The notes below the pieces were generated by a model that worked only from the letters and a program-made list of their open reading frames with translations, was not told the DNA's origin and made no database searches. From the NCBI RefSeq assembly GCF_017094465.1, contig NZ_CP064791.1, forward strand, positions 2,604,001-2,668,000: 64,000 bases of DNA. Direction: 5' to 3'. This document shows, piece after piece, positions 1-8,888 of the stretch (position 1 is its first letter; each line of letters begins with the position of its first letter). Source of the stretch: Halapricum desulfuricans. Lineage in GTDB: Archaea; Halobacteriota; Halobacteria; Halobacteriales; Haloarculaceae. The position numbers were made by a program, and so were the translations under genes.

Positions 1-89
1 ACTGTAACAGCCATCTGGTGTACGGCGGGCGAGACGAGGCGTTTCCGGACGAAGTTCGGCGGGCGCACGCGAGTGCGCGAAACGACTGA
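1..89 (+). CDS. Possible 3' end of a gene cut by the window edge
   Basis: Frame 3 is open from the first base to a TGA at 87-89 and reads as a GC3-rich, charged tail ending in VRRAHASARND. Frame 1 is also open, to 114, but its composition looks less haloarchaeal. With only 28 codons visible no family can be named, and the stretch may be non-coding. Confidence 0.25.
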   Translation, partial: CNSHLVYGGRDEAFPDEVRRAHASARND

Positions 90-184
90 GTTCGTAGAAC
101 GACTCGAGACCTAAGACGGCTTTCGTTCGCCGGAAATCGTTGCGAGGGATCGCGTCGCTACTCTCGAATTAGCCGCCAGAGAAG

Positions 185-257
185 TAGTCCTGGGAGGATT
201 CGAACCTCCGTCGTAGCCCCCAGAAGGCTACATGATTGGCCACTACACCACAGGACT
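185..257 (-). tRNA. tRNA-Gln, anticodon CUG
   Basis: On the minus strand a complete 73-base cloverleaf can be folded. It has a 7-bp acceptor stem (AGTCCTG with CAGGACT), the T-loop GTTCGAATC, an anticodon stem GTAGCC/GGCTAC, and the 7-base loop TTCTGGG giving anticodon CTG, which reads CAG (Gln). The discriminator base is A. No intron is seen and CCA is not encoded, as is usual in haloarchaea. Confidence 0.95.
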
Positions 258-283
258 GCATTCGACAGAACGCCGTGGGTTTA

Positions 284-1129
284 CTAAATGTTGTCGCTTT
301 CTTCTGGGGTAACTACGGGGCGCTCGTAGTGTTCTTTCCGGTGGCAGTTCGCGCAGAGAACGACACACTTCTCGACTTCTGCGCGTATGTCCGACTCGGG
401 TTCGCCATTGGTGATCATCTCGCTGACACCCGCGTGTTTCTCCGAGACGTGATGAAACTGCAAACACACTGGATCGGTCTCCGAGCAACGCTGACAGCCA
501 CGCGTGCGCTTGTACTCGTAAGCCCACTGCCGGAGCCGTTCCACTCTAGTCTGAGCCCCTTCCGCCATCACGCGCGCCTCTGGCGCTGAAACGTGTTCTT
601 TCGCGTGGCAATTTGCACACAGAATCTCACATTTTTCCATTTCGGCCTCGATATCGGATTTCGAGTATCCGTACGGGACCATCTTGTTGACGGCCATCTC
701 CTTGTCCGCACTTGATAGGTGATGGAAATCAAGACAGGCCGGGTCGGACTCCGGACACTTGGTACACCCGCCGCTGTCGTCCTTTCGCTTGTGGATCCGG
801 GCGCGAAGCCGCTGACGGCGTCGCAGCGTTCGCCCGGTGTTCCACTCGCGGTTCTTGTAGTGCCAGCGTTGATACCGTGTGAGTTGTTCCCAGACGAGTC
901 CGTCCGGTAAGTCGACATCGTCCGGTTTAGACTGTACACGAGAACCGTGCGAAGCGTACGTCTCCAGCCCCGCCGCTTCTTTGGCGTTGTTCCAGCCACC
1001 CATCACGCGCTGGATCGTTCCCGAAGCGGGGATCAACCCCAACTCCTCGTACTGGGCTTTCGTCGGTGACTCGCCCAGCTCCTCGGCAGCCTCTCGCAAC
1101 GCGTCGACGCACTCGGACTCGGTCGTCAC
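284..1129 (-). CDS. Tandem-HNH nuclease-like protein with homing-endonuclease-associated repeat
   Basis: This 281-residue protein has an N-terminal homing-endonuclease-associated helical repeat (about residues 5-55, ending GGWNNAKEAAGL). Two near-identical zinc-finger HNH modules follow, at about 122-179 and 212-267. Each has the pattern CxxC, FHH, then CANCHxKEH (C122/C125/H136-H137/C171/C174 and C212/C215/H226-H227/C259/C262). The family is probably DNA-cutting or DNA-binding; a specific target cannot be read from sequence. The GTG at 1129 is chosen because a TATA box lies 28 bases upstream and the protein-like part begins there; an in-frame extension to 1348 is arginine-rich and lacks acidic character. 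It ends 26 bases upstream of tRNA-Gln on the same strand. The duplicated HNH module is the odd point. Confidence 0.75.
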   Translation of the reverse strand: MTTESECVDALREAAEELGESPTKAQYEELGLIPASGTIQRVMGGWNNAKEAAGLETYASHGSRVQSKPDDVDLPDGLVWEQLTRYQRWHYKNREWNTGRTLRRRQRLRARIHKRKDDSGGCTKCPESDPACLDFHHLSSADKEMAVNKMVPYGYSKSDIEAEMEKCEILCANCHAKEHVSAPEARVMAEGAQTRVERLRQWAYEYKRTRGCQRCSETDPVCLQFHHVSEKHAGVSEMITNGEPESDIRAEVEKCVVLCANCHRKEHYERPVVTPEESDNI

Positions 1130-1150
1130 GCCACGGGTTGTGCCGCCTTC

Positions 1151-1164
1151 CAATATATATAAAG
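1151..1164 (-). promoter_or_regulatory. TATA box of the HNH gene
   Basis: On the minus strand the sequence reads CTTTATATATATTG, centred about 28 bases before the GTG at 1129. This is the spacing expected for a leaderless haloarchaeal transcript and supports that start codon. Confidence 0.6.
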
Positions 1165-1443
1165 AGCTGAGTCGGGACCAGGCACGTCCAGAGGCGCGGT
1201 CGCTCTCGCGAACGCCGTCGGTGTGCCGTCGGCAACGACACCGCACACGGCGTCGACGAGTACGTGACAGCCGAAGACCCCGAACGGACGACGCGTGGTA
1301 CGAGCGGGTCCGTCGCTGTTCGCCGGACAGAGGTCGCAATAGTGGCATATACTGCTATTGAGGGGACAGAGCAACGGTTATAGGTCGCTTCTCCCAACAG
1401 GTGAGGTACGTCGCGAACACCGGCAACTCAAACGGAGACCACA

Positions 1444-1887
1444 ATGACAGGACCACACACAGTGCAGGTCGCGTTCGTCTGCGTCCAGAACGCCGGGCGC
1501 TCACAGATGGCCTACGCGTTCGCCGAGCGGGAGCTCGAAACACGCGAACTCGACGACAGAGTATCGATCGTCACGGGCGGGACCCGCCCGGCCGAGCACG
1601 TCCACGAGGAAGTGATCGAGGCGATGAGCGAGCGCGGCGTCGATCTCTCCGATCGCCAGCCCCGAGAGATCACTTTCGAAGAAACCAGCGATAGCGACTA
1701 CGTCATCACGATGGGCTGTTCGGCAGAGGACGTCTGCCCGGCGACCTGGAGCGGTGACAGCCGCGACTGGGACCTGGACGACCCGGACGGTCGACCGCCA
1801 GCCGAAGTCGCCGCTATCCGCGAGGAGATCGAACGGCGTGTCACAGCGCTGTTCGACGAACTCGAAGACAGGGTGCTTGAGGACTAG
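1444..1887 (+). CDS. arsC: Low-molecular-weight phosphatase / arsenate reductase (ArsC-like)
   Basis: The 147-residue protein is of the low-molecular-weight tyrosine phosphatase fold, which in its ArsC branch reduces arsenate to arsenite. The P-loop CVQNAGRSQMA (Cys about residue 13) fits CX5R, and the acid-loop region DWDLDDPDGRP near residue 107 is typical of thioredoxin-coupled arsenate reductases. A further Cys pair (GCS and VCP, about 96-104) could serve in the redox cascade. The C-terminal half carries the HVHEEVIEAM helix. GGAG lies about 7 bases before the ATG. The gene converges on the next gene with a 4-base overlap. It is well away from the arsM-arsR and permease-ArsR modules, so arsenate as substrate is inferred from sequence only. 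Confidence 0.8.
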   Translation: MTGPHTVQVAFVCVQNAGRSQMAYAFAERELETRELDDRVSIVTGGTRPAEHVHEEVIEAMSERGVDLSDRQPREITFEETSDSDYVITMGCSAEDVCPATWSGDSRDWDLDDPDGRPPAEVAAIREEIERRVTALFDELEDRVLED

Positions 1888-2258
1888 AACGGGCTTTGTT
1901 CGGCTGACTGTGAGCCATCGTCTCCGTCCGAATCGCCACTCGAGTCGGGAACGGAGACACCGATCGACTGCAGTTTCATCTTGCCTTCGTCGGTAGCCAT
2001 CCCCGGGGACCACGGCGGGTCCCAGACGAGTTCGACGGTCGCTTGCTCGACGTCATCGACCGCCTCGACGGCGTTTTCGGCCTGTGTGACCATCTGGCCG
2101 GCGATCGGGCAGGTCGGACTCGTCAGCGTCATCTCGACATCGACAGTGGCGTCGTTGATCTCGATCTCGTAGACGAGGCCGAGATCGTAGACGTTGACCG
2201 GGATTTCCGGATCGTGGACGCCTCGAAGCGCCTCGACGACTGCCTCGTGTTCGACCAT
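1884..2258 (-). CDS. MIP18/SufT (DUF59) iron-sulfur assembly protein
   Basis: This 124-residue protein contains the DUF59/MIP18 fold: VHDPEIPVNVYDLGLVYEIE at the N-terminus and the TSPTCPIAGQM motif with the single conserved Cys, then VWDPPWSPGMATDEGK. Family members (SufT, the PaaD C-terminal region, eukaryotic CIA2) help iron-sulfur cluster maturation or transfer. The last 25 residues are a low-complexity acidic Ser/Asp tail typical of halophiles. The ATG at 2258 is chosen because homology starts within a few residues; the open frame upstream looks non-coding. It is transcribed leftward, 106 bases after the histidine kinase, and may have its own promoter. Confidence 0.85.
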   Translation of the reverse strand: MVEHEAVVEALRGVHDPEIPVNVYDLGLVYEIEINDATVDVEMTLTSPTCPIAGQMVTQAENAVEAVDDVEQATVELVWDPPWSPGMATDEGKMKLQSIGVSVPDSSGDSDGDDGSQSAEQSPF

Positions 2259-2364
2259 AGCTCTACTTCGGGCTCGAAGAGTTTCAACCTTGTAGCGAGC
2301 GCCGAGGTCGACAAGGAGCCACAAGGCACACGGGATTGCCGTGAGACCGGAGTAGAGACACGTA

Positions 2365-3513
2365 TCAATCTGCCGGGCGCGGCGGGTCCGTGACAACGCC
2401 GACTCCGGAGAATTCAAATCGGGTCCTAGTCTTGTCGGATTCAACACTGCCGTTCCAGCCGTGTCCGGAAGCGACCCGTTCGACGATCAACAGGCCGAGT
2501 CCGCGGCGGCCTTTTCCATACGCACCGCCGAACAGCGACTCGGCAATCTCCTCAGGGAGGCCGGGGCCCGTGTCTTCGACGGCAAATCCGTCCTGAGTTC
2601 CCTCGACTGTCACCACCACGCCCGCATCGCAGTGTTCCTCGACGTTGCGGAAGAGGTTCTCGAACAGCTGACGTAGTCGGGACCTGTCGGCCTGGACGGT
2701 CCGATCGTTGCTGATCTCGAGAGTCGCTGTCGTCGGTGAAACTGTCTCCCACGCCACCCGGGCGACCGAGGACAGTTGCACCGGCTCTCGTTCCCCGACA
2801 TCCGCGCCCTCTTTGGCCAGCGTGAGCGTCTCGGTGATCAGCGTCTCCATCCGGTCGAGTGAGTCAAGCGCCGTCTGGAGATAGTCCGATTCGGGACCTG
2901 AGACCGATTCGGCAGCCAGTTCCGTGTATCCCCGGGCCCCAGTCAGCGGGTTTCGAAGGTCGTGTGCGAGCACGCCCGCGAACTCGTTGAGCCGCTCGTT
3001 CTGTGCGTCAAGCGCGCGATAGTGACGCTCACGTTCGATCTCGTGACCGATCCACTGGGTGAGCAACTCCACGAACTGTTTTTCTTCGGCCCCGAACGCG
3101 GACGGCCGTGGCTCGTCGCCCGAGAAACACAGCGTCCCGTAGGTATCGCCATCGACCACGATCGACGCGCCGACATAACACTGGAGACCGGTCACGTCCC
3201 GTGCGATGTCGTCGCTGTATGGCGAGTCACCCGCATCGGAAATTACGAGCGTCTCGTCGTCGCTGACGACGTGTCGACACCACGTCGTCTCCAGGTCGTG
3301 TGTCGAGCCGGCGGCGTACTGGCCGCTCTGTATCGTCGAGCCGATCACCTCGTAGTCGCCGCTGCCAGTGTGGGAGAGAACACCGTAATCAACGTCAAGG
3401 CGGTCCCGCCCGATCGTAATCGCCTGCTCGATTTTCTCCTCAAGCGATGCGGACGTATCGCTCCCCAATCGATAGAGGTCCTGAAAGTAGTCCCGAACCT
3501 CCGCGTCTGTCAT
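2365..3513 (-). CDS. GAF-domain sensor histidine kinase
   Basis: This 382-residue cytosolic kinase has a GAF sensor domain (about 25-160), a dimerisation/phosphoacceptor helix with AHDLRNPL (His184), and a HATPase_c domain with the N-box LFENLFRN (Asn290), G1 VEDTGPGLP and G2 GRRGLGLLI. No membrane segment is present. It lies 24 bases downstream of the glycosyltransferase gene on the same strand, as the last gene of the series response regulator, HEAT protein, glycosyltransferase, kinase. It is therefore a natural partner for the single-domain response regulator at 6104-6478. The GAF ligand is unknown. Confidence 0.85.
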   Translation of the reverse strand: MTDAEVRDYFQDLYRLGSDTSASLEEKIEQAITIGRDRLDVDYGVLSHTGSGDYEVIGSTIQSGQYAAGSTHDLETTWCRHVVSDDETLVISDAGDSPYSDDIARDVTGLQCYVGASIVVDGDTYGTLCFSGDEPRPSAFGAEEKQFVELLTQWIGHEIERERHYRALDAQNERLNEFAGVLAHDLRNPLTGARGYTELAAESVSGPESDYLQTALDSLDRMETLITETLTLAKEGADVGEREPVQLSSVARVAWETVSPTTATLEISNDRTVQADRSRLRQLFENLFRNVEEHCDAGVVVTVEGTQDGFAVEDTGPGLPEEIAESLFGGAYGKGRRGLGLLIVERVASGHGWNGSVESDKTRTRFEFSGVGVVTDPPRPAD

Positions 3514-3537
3514 ACGTGTTATTCGGTGCCGAACCCA

Positions 3538-4965
3538 CTAATCGTCCTCGGTCGTGAAGCCGGCTCGCTCCATCGCGCCCCACGTATCGACACCACGGAG
3601 ATACTCGAACAGCCCGCGCCAGGCGATGAACGCTCGCCACTGTCTGTAGCCGAAGTTCTCCAGTACGCCGTACCACAGCAGTCGAAGGATCTGCCAGGGA
3701 CTGTCATAACGGTTGAAACTCCAGACCTCGCTGAACACGCCGAACCACGACAGGAAGACGCCGAATCCGGTCGTCAGCAGGACGAACACAAGGAAGAACT
3801 CGATGTCCAACAGTCCGAAATACCACGCCAGCGGCAATAGAACGTAGCCGAGGCCCTCGACGAGCCGGCCGACCGTCTCCGCTGCGACGAAGAACGGCAG
3901 GATTACTGTCCCGACCCGGCCGTACCGGGGGTTAAACAGCATTCTCCTGTGTGTGACAACTGTCTCGACCATCCCCCGGAACCACCGCCGGCGCTGCCTG
4001 CTGAGTACTCGTAACTTCGAGGGGACCTCCGTCCACGCGACCGGCTCCGGGACGAAATCGACGGTGTAGGTCCGGTCGTGCTCTTTGAGATAGCGATGCA
4101 GGCGAACGACGATGTCGAAGTCCTCGGTGATCGTGTCGTGTCTGTAGCCACCGATCTCTTGGACGACATCGGTCCGGAACAGTCCGAACGCGCCGGAGAT
4201 GAGGATGAGACCGTTGACGCGATTAAGGCCCAGCCGCCCCGAATAGAACGCCCGTAGGTATTCCATCACCTGAATCCCCGGCAACCCGGTCTTCGGTAGC
4301 GCGGTCTCTTTGACGACCCCGTCCTCGATCGTAGACGCGTTGGCGACCCGGATCACGCCACCGGACGCGACGGCCGTCGTCGGCTCGTTCAGGAACGGCC
4401 GGACCAGTGACAGCAGCGCGTCTCGATCGATGATCGTATCGGCGTCGACGGCGCAAAACAGCGGCATCTCGGTCAGCCACAGGCCGGCGTTGAGCGCGTC
4501 GCTTTTGCCGCCGTTTTCCTTGTCAACGACGAGCAGCTCCTCGTAGGTCGTCGATCGATACACGTCGTGAATCTCCTCGGCTGGGACCTCGAACGGGACC
4601 TCGGCGTCGACAGATTCGAGATCAAAGGTATCGATCAGCTGTTCGAGCGTGCGGTCGGTCGAGCCGTCGTTGACCACGACGACTTCCAGTTCCGGATAGT
4701 TCAACGAGAGCATCGACTGCACGCTCTCGGCGATCGTTTCCGCCTCGTTGTACGCCGGGACGACGACACCGATCCCGGGATAAAACGGGCTGGCGAACTT
4801 CCGGAACGGTGGGTCCCAGCGCGACTCTCGAACGCTATCACGGAGTTCGAGCAGCGCCAGCGCGTGCAACAGGAGATAGCCGACGTTGATCAGCGCGTAG
4901 AGACTGACGGCAAAGACGCCGAAGGCGAACACGACCGTCGCGACGAGATGTGCGAGCGTGTGCAT
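3538..4965 (-). CDS. Membrane family-2 glycosyltransferase (processive, PgaC/HasA type)
   Basis: The 475-residue protein has two N-terminal membrane segments, a GT2 catalytic domain and about four C-terminal membrane segments. GT-A motifs are clear: VVPAYNEAETI and VVVNDGSTDRT for UDP-sugar binding, AVDADT as the DXD-type metal site, ITEDFD for the acceptor Asp, and RQRRRWFRG as the (Q/R)xxRW motif of processive beta-glycan synthases such as PgaC, hyaluronan synthase or cellulose synthase. It should polymerise and export a surface polysaccharide; sugar identity cannot be told. The ATG at 4965 is chosen because it sits one base past the stop of the HEAT gene; an upstream in-frame start would overlap it. 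Confidence 0.85.
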   Translation of the reverse strand: MHTLAHLVATVVFAFGVFAVSLYALINVGYLLLHALALLELRDSVRESRWDPPFRKFASPFYPGIGVVVPAYNEAETIAESVQSMLSLNYPELEVVVVNDGSTDRTLEQLIDTFDLESVDAEVPFEVPAEEIHDVYRSTTYEELLVVDKENGGKSDALNAGLWLTEMPLFCAVDADTIIDRDALLSLVRPFLNEPTTAVASGGVIRVANASTIEDGVVKETALPKTGLPGIQVMEYLRAFYSGRLGLNRVNGLILISGAFGLFRTDVVQEIGGYRHDTITEDFDIVVRLHRYLKEHDRTYTVDFVPEPVAWTEVPSKLRVLSRQRRRWFRGMVETVVTHRRMLFNPRYGRVGTVILPFFVAAETVGRLVEGLGYVLLPLAWYFGLLDIEFFLVFVLLTTGFGVFLSWFGVFSEVWSFNRYDSPWQILRLLWYGVLENFGYRQWRAFIAWRGLFEYLRGVDTWGAMERAGFTTEDD

Positions 4966-4966
4966 A

Positions 4967-6100
4967 CTAGCGCACCTTCTGAGTCTCCGCACGCCGTGCG
5001 AGACGGTCGTACTCGACGTGTTCGAGGCTCCAGTCCCACGCCGCCCCGAGCATCACCCCGGGGTCGGTCTCGAAGTGGTCCTGTCGTCTCGCCAGTGCCG
5101 TCATGCCGGCCGTGAGCGCACCGGAGTCAGTCTCCGCGGCCAGCGCCTGCTGGAGCACCTCGAGTGCCGCTCGGTCGCCCCACGACGCGAGCATCCCGTA
5201 GACTGCGTTTCGAACGCGCGGCGAGGGATCGTTCACCGCGCGTTCGAGAAACGCCCGATTGCGGAGCGACCCTCGCCATCCGAAACTGGCGAGCGCGTCG
5301 GCAGCGGCGGCCCGCGTGGCCTCTGTGCCGGTCTCAAGCACGGCGACGATCCACGCCAGTTCGCCGTCTCGAACGCTCGTTTCCAGTTGGGCACAGACCG
5401 CGAGCACCTGCCCCAACAGCGGTTCGGGCCACGTCTGGTAGGCCTCACTCGCTGTTCGAAGCAGGGGAGCGGGATCTCGGCGTGCGACGCGATAGAGCGT
5501 GTCCTGGCCGAACACGGTGAACTGCGCGTCGATGCCGTCGAGCAGGATCGCGATGCCAGTCTCCTCGTCCGCGAGTCGGTCAGTCTGCTCCAACAGCGTC
5601 ACCACCGACGCGCGCTCGCGTGGCGTCCGGGGTTCGAACGACGATTCGAGGTACGGTCCCGGGCGACGTAGCAGCGTCAGCCACGTGAGCGCGTGCAAGC
5701 GCTCGTACTCGTCGCCGGCTTCGAGTCGCCGACCCGCACGTTCGGGAATTTCGAGTGCGTCCCCCAGCCCTCGAAGCGTCTCGGCTTCAGTGCCGTCGAG
5801 TTCTCGGAGGTGTTCGTCCAGAAGCGACTCGACGACATCTCGCTCGACGGACGAGAGGTCACTGACCCACGCCTCCCAGTCCGGGTCCTCGGCGAACAGC
5901 CGGTCGAGAAGTTCACCACGCAGTTCCGACTCGACTCGGTCGCGACGCGTTTGCTTCACCGAGCGATAGACCGACAGTCCGATCGTGAGATAAAACTGCA
6001 CCGCGAGCAGGAGACCGACGACGAGTGCGACGAACACGAGCACAACGGTTTGAGGAACGGAATACCCAAACGCTGTCACGGCCAGGACGAGCCCAATCAT
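4967..6100 (-). CDS. Membrane-anchored HEAT-repeat protein
   Basis: The 377-residue protein has one long N-terminal membrane segment (about residues 5-45, possibly two passes). A helical cytoplasmic region follows whose second half shows HEAT/Armadillo-like repeats, e.g. ATRAAAADALASFGW and SPRVRNAVYGMLASWGD around residues 255-310. HEAT repeats make protein-binding surfaces. Its position between the response regulator (3-base gap) and the polysaccharide synthase (1-base gap) suggests that it relays the signal from the phosphorylated regulator to the synthase, or scaffolds the complex. That role is inferred from context; no enzyme motif is seen. Confidence 0.75.
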   Translation of the reverse strand: MIGLVLAVTAFGYSVPQTVVLVFVALVVGLLLAVQFYLTIGLSVYRSVKQTRRDRVESELRGELLDRLFAEDPDWEAWVSDLSSVERDVVESLLDEHLRELDGTEAETLRGLGDALEIPERAGRRLEAGDEYERLHALTWLTLLRRPGPYLESSFEPRTPRERASVVTLLEQTDRLADEETGIAILLDGIDAQFTVFGQDTLYRVARRDPAPLLRTASEAYQTWPEPLLGQVLAVCAQLETSVRDGELAWIVAVLETGTEATRAAAADALASFGWRGSLRNRAFLERAVNDPSPRVRNAVYGMLASWGDRAALEVLQQALAAETDSGALTAGMTALARRQDHFETDPGVMLGAAWDWSLEHVEYDRLARRAETQKVR

Positions 6101-6103
6101 CAG

Positions 6104-6478
6104 TCACGCACCGATGTGACGTTTGATCCGGGCCAGTAACTCGGAGCTGCGAAACGGTTTCGATATGTAGTCGTCGACGCCGGCCTCGAACCCTTCGAGG
6201 ACGTGCTCCTCGCGCCCGCGTGAGGTGAGCATGACGATCGGCAGGTCCGACCGGACCGCCAACTCTCCATTCCGGACCATCCGTGCGAGTCGAGTGCCGT
6301 TGAGGCGCGGCATCATTACGTCCAACACGACTAGATCGGGTTCGTACTCACCGTCGAGCAGGTCCGCGGCCTCGCGGCCGTCCTCACAGGCCCGAACCTC
6401 GTAACCGGAGGCTTCGAGCCGGTGGGTGACCAGCTGTCTGATCGTTTCGTCGTCGTCGACGACGAGTACTGACGTCAT
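6104..6478 (-). CDS. Single-domain response regulator (REC)
   Basis: This 124-residue protein is a bare CheY-like receiver. All key residues are present: acidic pocket DDD (8-10), phosphoacceptor Asp53 in VVLDVMMP, Thr85 in MLTSR, and Lys107 in ISKPF. It has no DNA-binding output domain, so it must act by protein contact. It is the first gene of a tightly packed leftward operon with the HEAT protein and the glycosyltransferase, which points to post-translational control of polysaccharide synthesis. Likely kinases are the GAF kinase at the end of the operon or the PAS kinase at 8889-11141. Confidence 0.9.
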   Translation of the reverse strand: MTSVLVVDDDETIRQLVTHRLEASGYEVRACEDGREAADLLDGEYEPDLVVLDVMMPRLNGTRLARMVRNGELAVRSDLPIVMLTSRGREEHVLEGFEAGVDDYISKPFRSSELLARIKRHIGA

Positions 6479-6594
6479 TGCCGCTCTATTGGCATCGACC
6501 GTGCAAAAGTGTGGTTATCCCTGCGACGAAAGTGGGTAGCGAGCACGCGAGACAGCGCCGACAGTCTCATTGTATCTCGACGGAATACAGACGT

Positions 6595-8817
6595 GTGGAC
6601 CGGAGACGATTCATGGCAGCAGTCGGGGCTGCAGGTACCGGGACGATCGCCGGATGCCAATCTCAGAGTCCGGAAAACCGAACGGAGTCCGAACGGTCGA
6701 CCCGGACTGATACCGAGCGGCCGGACCAGTCAGAGCAGCCGGACAAGCCGCGATTCCGGGTCGGCGACGACGGATTCGAAAAACTGCGTGGGGATACGTA
6801 TCAGTCGTTGTCCGTGCGAGGGATCAACCTCGGAATGGCAAAGCCGGGACGCTTTCCGGGTGAAGCGGCAATAACCCGGGCGGAATACGACCGCTGGCTG
6901 GCAGATATCGGCGAGATCGCGAACGTCGTCCGGGTCTACACGATCCACCCACCGGCCTTCTATCGGGCGCTTGCGGCGTACAACCGCGAGGCCACGGAGC
7001 CGCTCCTGTTACTCCAGGGGACATGGGTCCCGACGGCTGATCTCCTCGAGGCGGGCGACGCGACCGCTCTTTCGGAGTCGGTCGATCGGGAACTCGGACG
7101 GACCGTAGACGCCGTTCACGGGCGGACGACCCTGCCGGAGCGGCCCGGACACGCCGCTGGCACCTACGACGCCGACGTGAGCGACGCCGTCCTCGGGTTC
7201 CTGTTCGGGATCGAGTGGCCACCGGACGTAGTCGCCGAGACGAACGACAGCGGCGAGCACGGCGAGTACAGCGGCCGGTACTTGCAGACTCGGGACGGAC
7301 GCCCCTTCGAGCGATGGTTGGCCGGACGGCTGGATCGCGTCGTCACACACCAACTGGAACAGTACGGGATCCAGCGGCCCGTCTCGTTCGTCAACTGGGT
7401 GACGACAGACCCTCTGGAACACCCCTACGAACCGTTCGACTCCGAGGATCGGGTCAGCGTCGACCCCGACCGTATCGGCCCGACCGACGCGTTCGCCGCC
7501 GGTACCTTCGCGTCGTATCACGTCTATCCCTACTATCCAGATCTGTTGAACGAGACGCCGAAGTACGTCGAGTACATCGACCACCGCGGCGAGCCGAACA
7601 ATTACGCGGGCTACCTCGACGACATCACGACCCACACCGACCACCCGGTGTTGATCGCCGAGTTCGGCGTCCCGAGTTCCCGCGGGATCGCCCACCGAAA
7701 CGTGCACGGACGCGATCAGGGACGACTCACCGAGACCCAGCAGGGCGAAATCGCCGTCGCGATGTTCGAAGACATCGCCCACGCTGATACCGCGGGCGGT
7801 GTGCTGTTCTCCTGGCAAAACGAGTGGTTCAAGCGAACCTGGAACCTCGCCGAGCGTTCGGTGCCCGGGCGGCGTCCGTTCTGGTCGAACGTCGAGACGC
7901 CGGAACAGCGGTTCGGTCTCCTGGGATTCGATCCGGTCGACGGCGTCTCGCTCGACGGCTCAGCGAGCGACTGGACTGACGCGATGACGGTCGAGCCAGC
8001 CGAATCGACGACGGCACGGCCGGATCGAACACTGTCGCGTCTGCAGGTGACACACGACCTCGAAGGCCTCAACGTCCGACTGCAGTTCCAGGAGTTGCCG
8101 GAACCGATCGACTGGACGCGGATGAACGCACTCGTCGCTGTGGGTGTGACCGGGCGGGAGACGACGCTCCCGTTCGACACGGGGGCGGAAACGACGGCGG
8201 ATTTCGTGGCTCGACTCGCCGGCTCGGACGCCTCGCGGCTCCTCGTAGATTCGAGATACGACGCGTTCGCCAGGGAGTTCGGACGAATAGCGGATCTGTC
8301 GGTCGACGCCTATCGGGACGGCTCTGCCGGGTTCGTGCCGGTTCGAGAGACGGTCAACCGAGGGTACACCGTCCCGGCAAACGGGAAGCGGGTCCCGTTC
8401 GATGCGGTCGAGACCGGACGGTTGCGCTACGGCAACGGCAATCCGAACGCGGAGGACTACGACTCGCTGACTGATGTCCACGTCGACACCGACGGGAACG
8501 CTATCGAGATGCGACTCCCGTGGATCCTGCTGAACGTCGCCGATCCATCCAGCAAGCAACGCATCGCGACCGAGTGGGACGACGGACTGCAGAAAACCGC
8601 ATTCGATGGATTGGAAATCAGTGCGATGACGTTCGTTCCCGACGGGAACGGACAGGCGGCCAGCATCGATGGGCCGACGAACCTGTGTCATCAGATCCCT
8701 GACCGACGCGGCGCTCGTGTCGAAACGGCCGAATATACCTGGAAACCGTGGGATCGGCCGGCCTACGAAGAGCGACTGAAGGAGTCCTACGAGATACTTC
8801 GCGAGTATCTGTCCTGA
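6595..8817 (+). CDS. Tat-exported lipoprotein, TIM-barrel glycosidase-like with C-terminal beta domain
   Basis: The 740-residue protein begins DRRRFMAAVG, a twin-arginine signal, followed by the lipobox TIAGC (Cys21), so it is exported folded and lipid-anchored outside the cell. A low-complexity Ser/Glu/Asp linker follows. Residues about 75-440 resemble a clan-A glycosidase barrel (RGINLGMAKPGRFPG, FGIEWPP, and HPVLIAEFGVPSS with a candidate catalytic Glu near a strand end). The C-terminal about 250 residues look like a DOMON/CBM9-type beta domain (LDGSASDWTDAM). The GTG at 6595 is chosen because it puts the Arg pair at residues 3-4; the downstream ATG would lose the signal. It is divergent from the response regulator over a 116-base promoter region, so it probably trims or releases the polymer. 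Confidence 0.75.
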   Translation: MDRRRFMAAVGAAGTGTIAGCQSQSPENRTESERSTRTDTERPDQSEQPDKPRFRVGDDGFEKLRGDTYQSLSVRGINLGMAKPGRFPGEAAITRAEYDRWLADIGEIANVVRVYTIHPPAFYRALAAYNREATEPLLLLQGTWVPTADLLEAGDATALSESVDRELGRTVDAVHGRTTLPERPGHAAGTYDADVSDAVLGFLFGIEWPPDVVAETNDSGEHGEYSGRYLQTRDGRPFERWLAGRLDRVVTHQLEQYGIQRPVSFVNWVTTDPLEHPYEPFDSEDRVSVDPDRIGPTDAFAAGTFASYHVYPYYPDLLNETPKYVEYIDHRGEPNNYAGYLDDITTHTDHPVLIAEFGVPSSRGIAHRNVHGRDQGRLTETQQGEIAVAMFEDIAHADTAGGVLFSWQNEWFKRTWNLAERSVPGRRPFWSNVETPEQRFGLLGFDPVDGVSLDGSASDWTDAMTVEPAESTTARPDRTLSRLQVTHDLEGLNVRLQFQELPEPIDWTRMNALVAVGVTGRETTLPFDTGAETTADFVARLAGSDASRLLVDSRYDAFAREFGRIADLSVDAYRDGSAGFVPVRETVNRGYTVPANGKRVPFDAVETGRLRYGNGNPNAEDYDSLTDVHVDTDGNAIEMRLPWILLNVADPSSKQRIATEWDDGLQKTAFDGLEISAMTFVPDGNGQAASIDGPTNLCHQIPDRRGARVETAEYTWKPWDRPAYEERLKESYEILREYLS

Positions 8818-8888
8818 CGGCAGTCCGACTAAGCGAAAACCCCGCGTCTATTACTACCTTCGCCTCCTAACAACACCGAGAGAGCGAT

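Noticed and set aside
6478-6594. Upstream extension of the Tat lipoprotein to an ATG at 6478
   Set aside because: The extension would overlap the response-regulator start and bury the twin-arginine signal 39 residues inside. The GTG at 6595 puts the signal at the very N-terminus.
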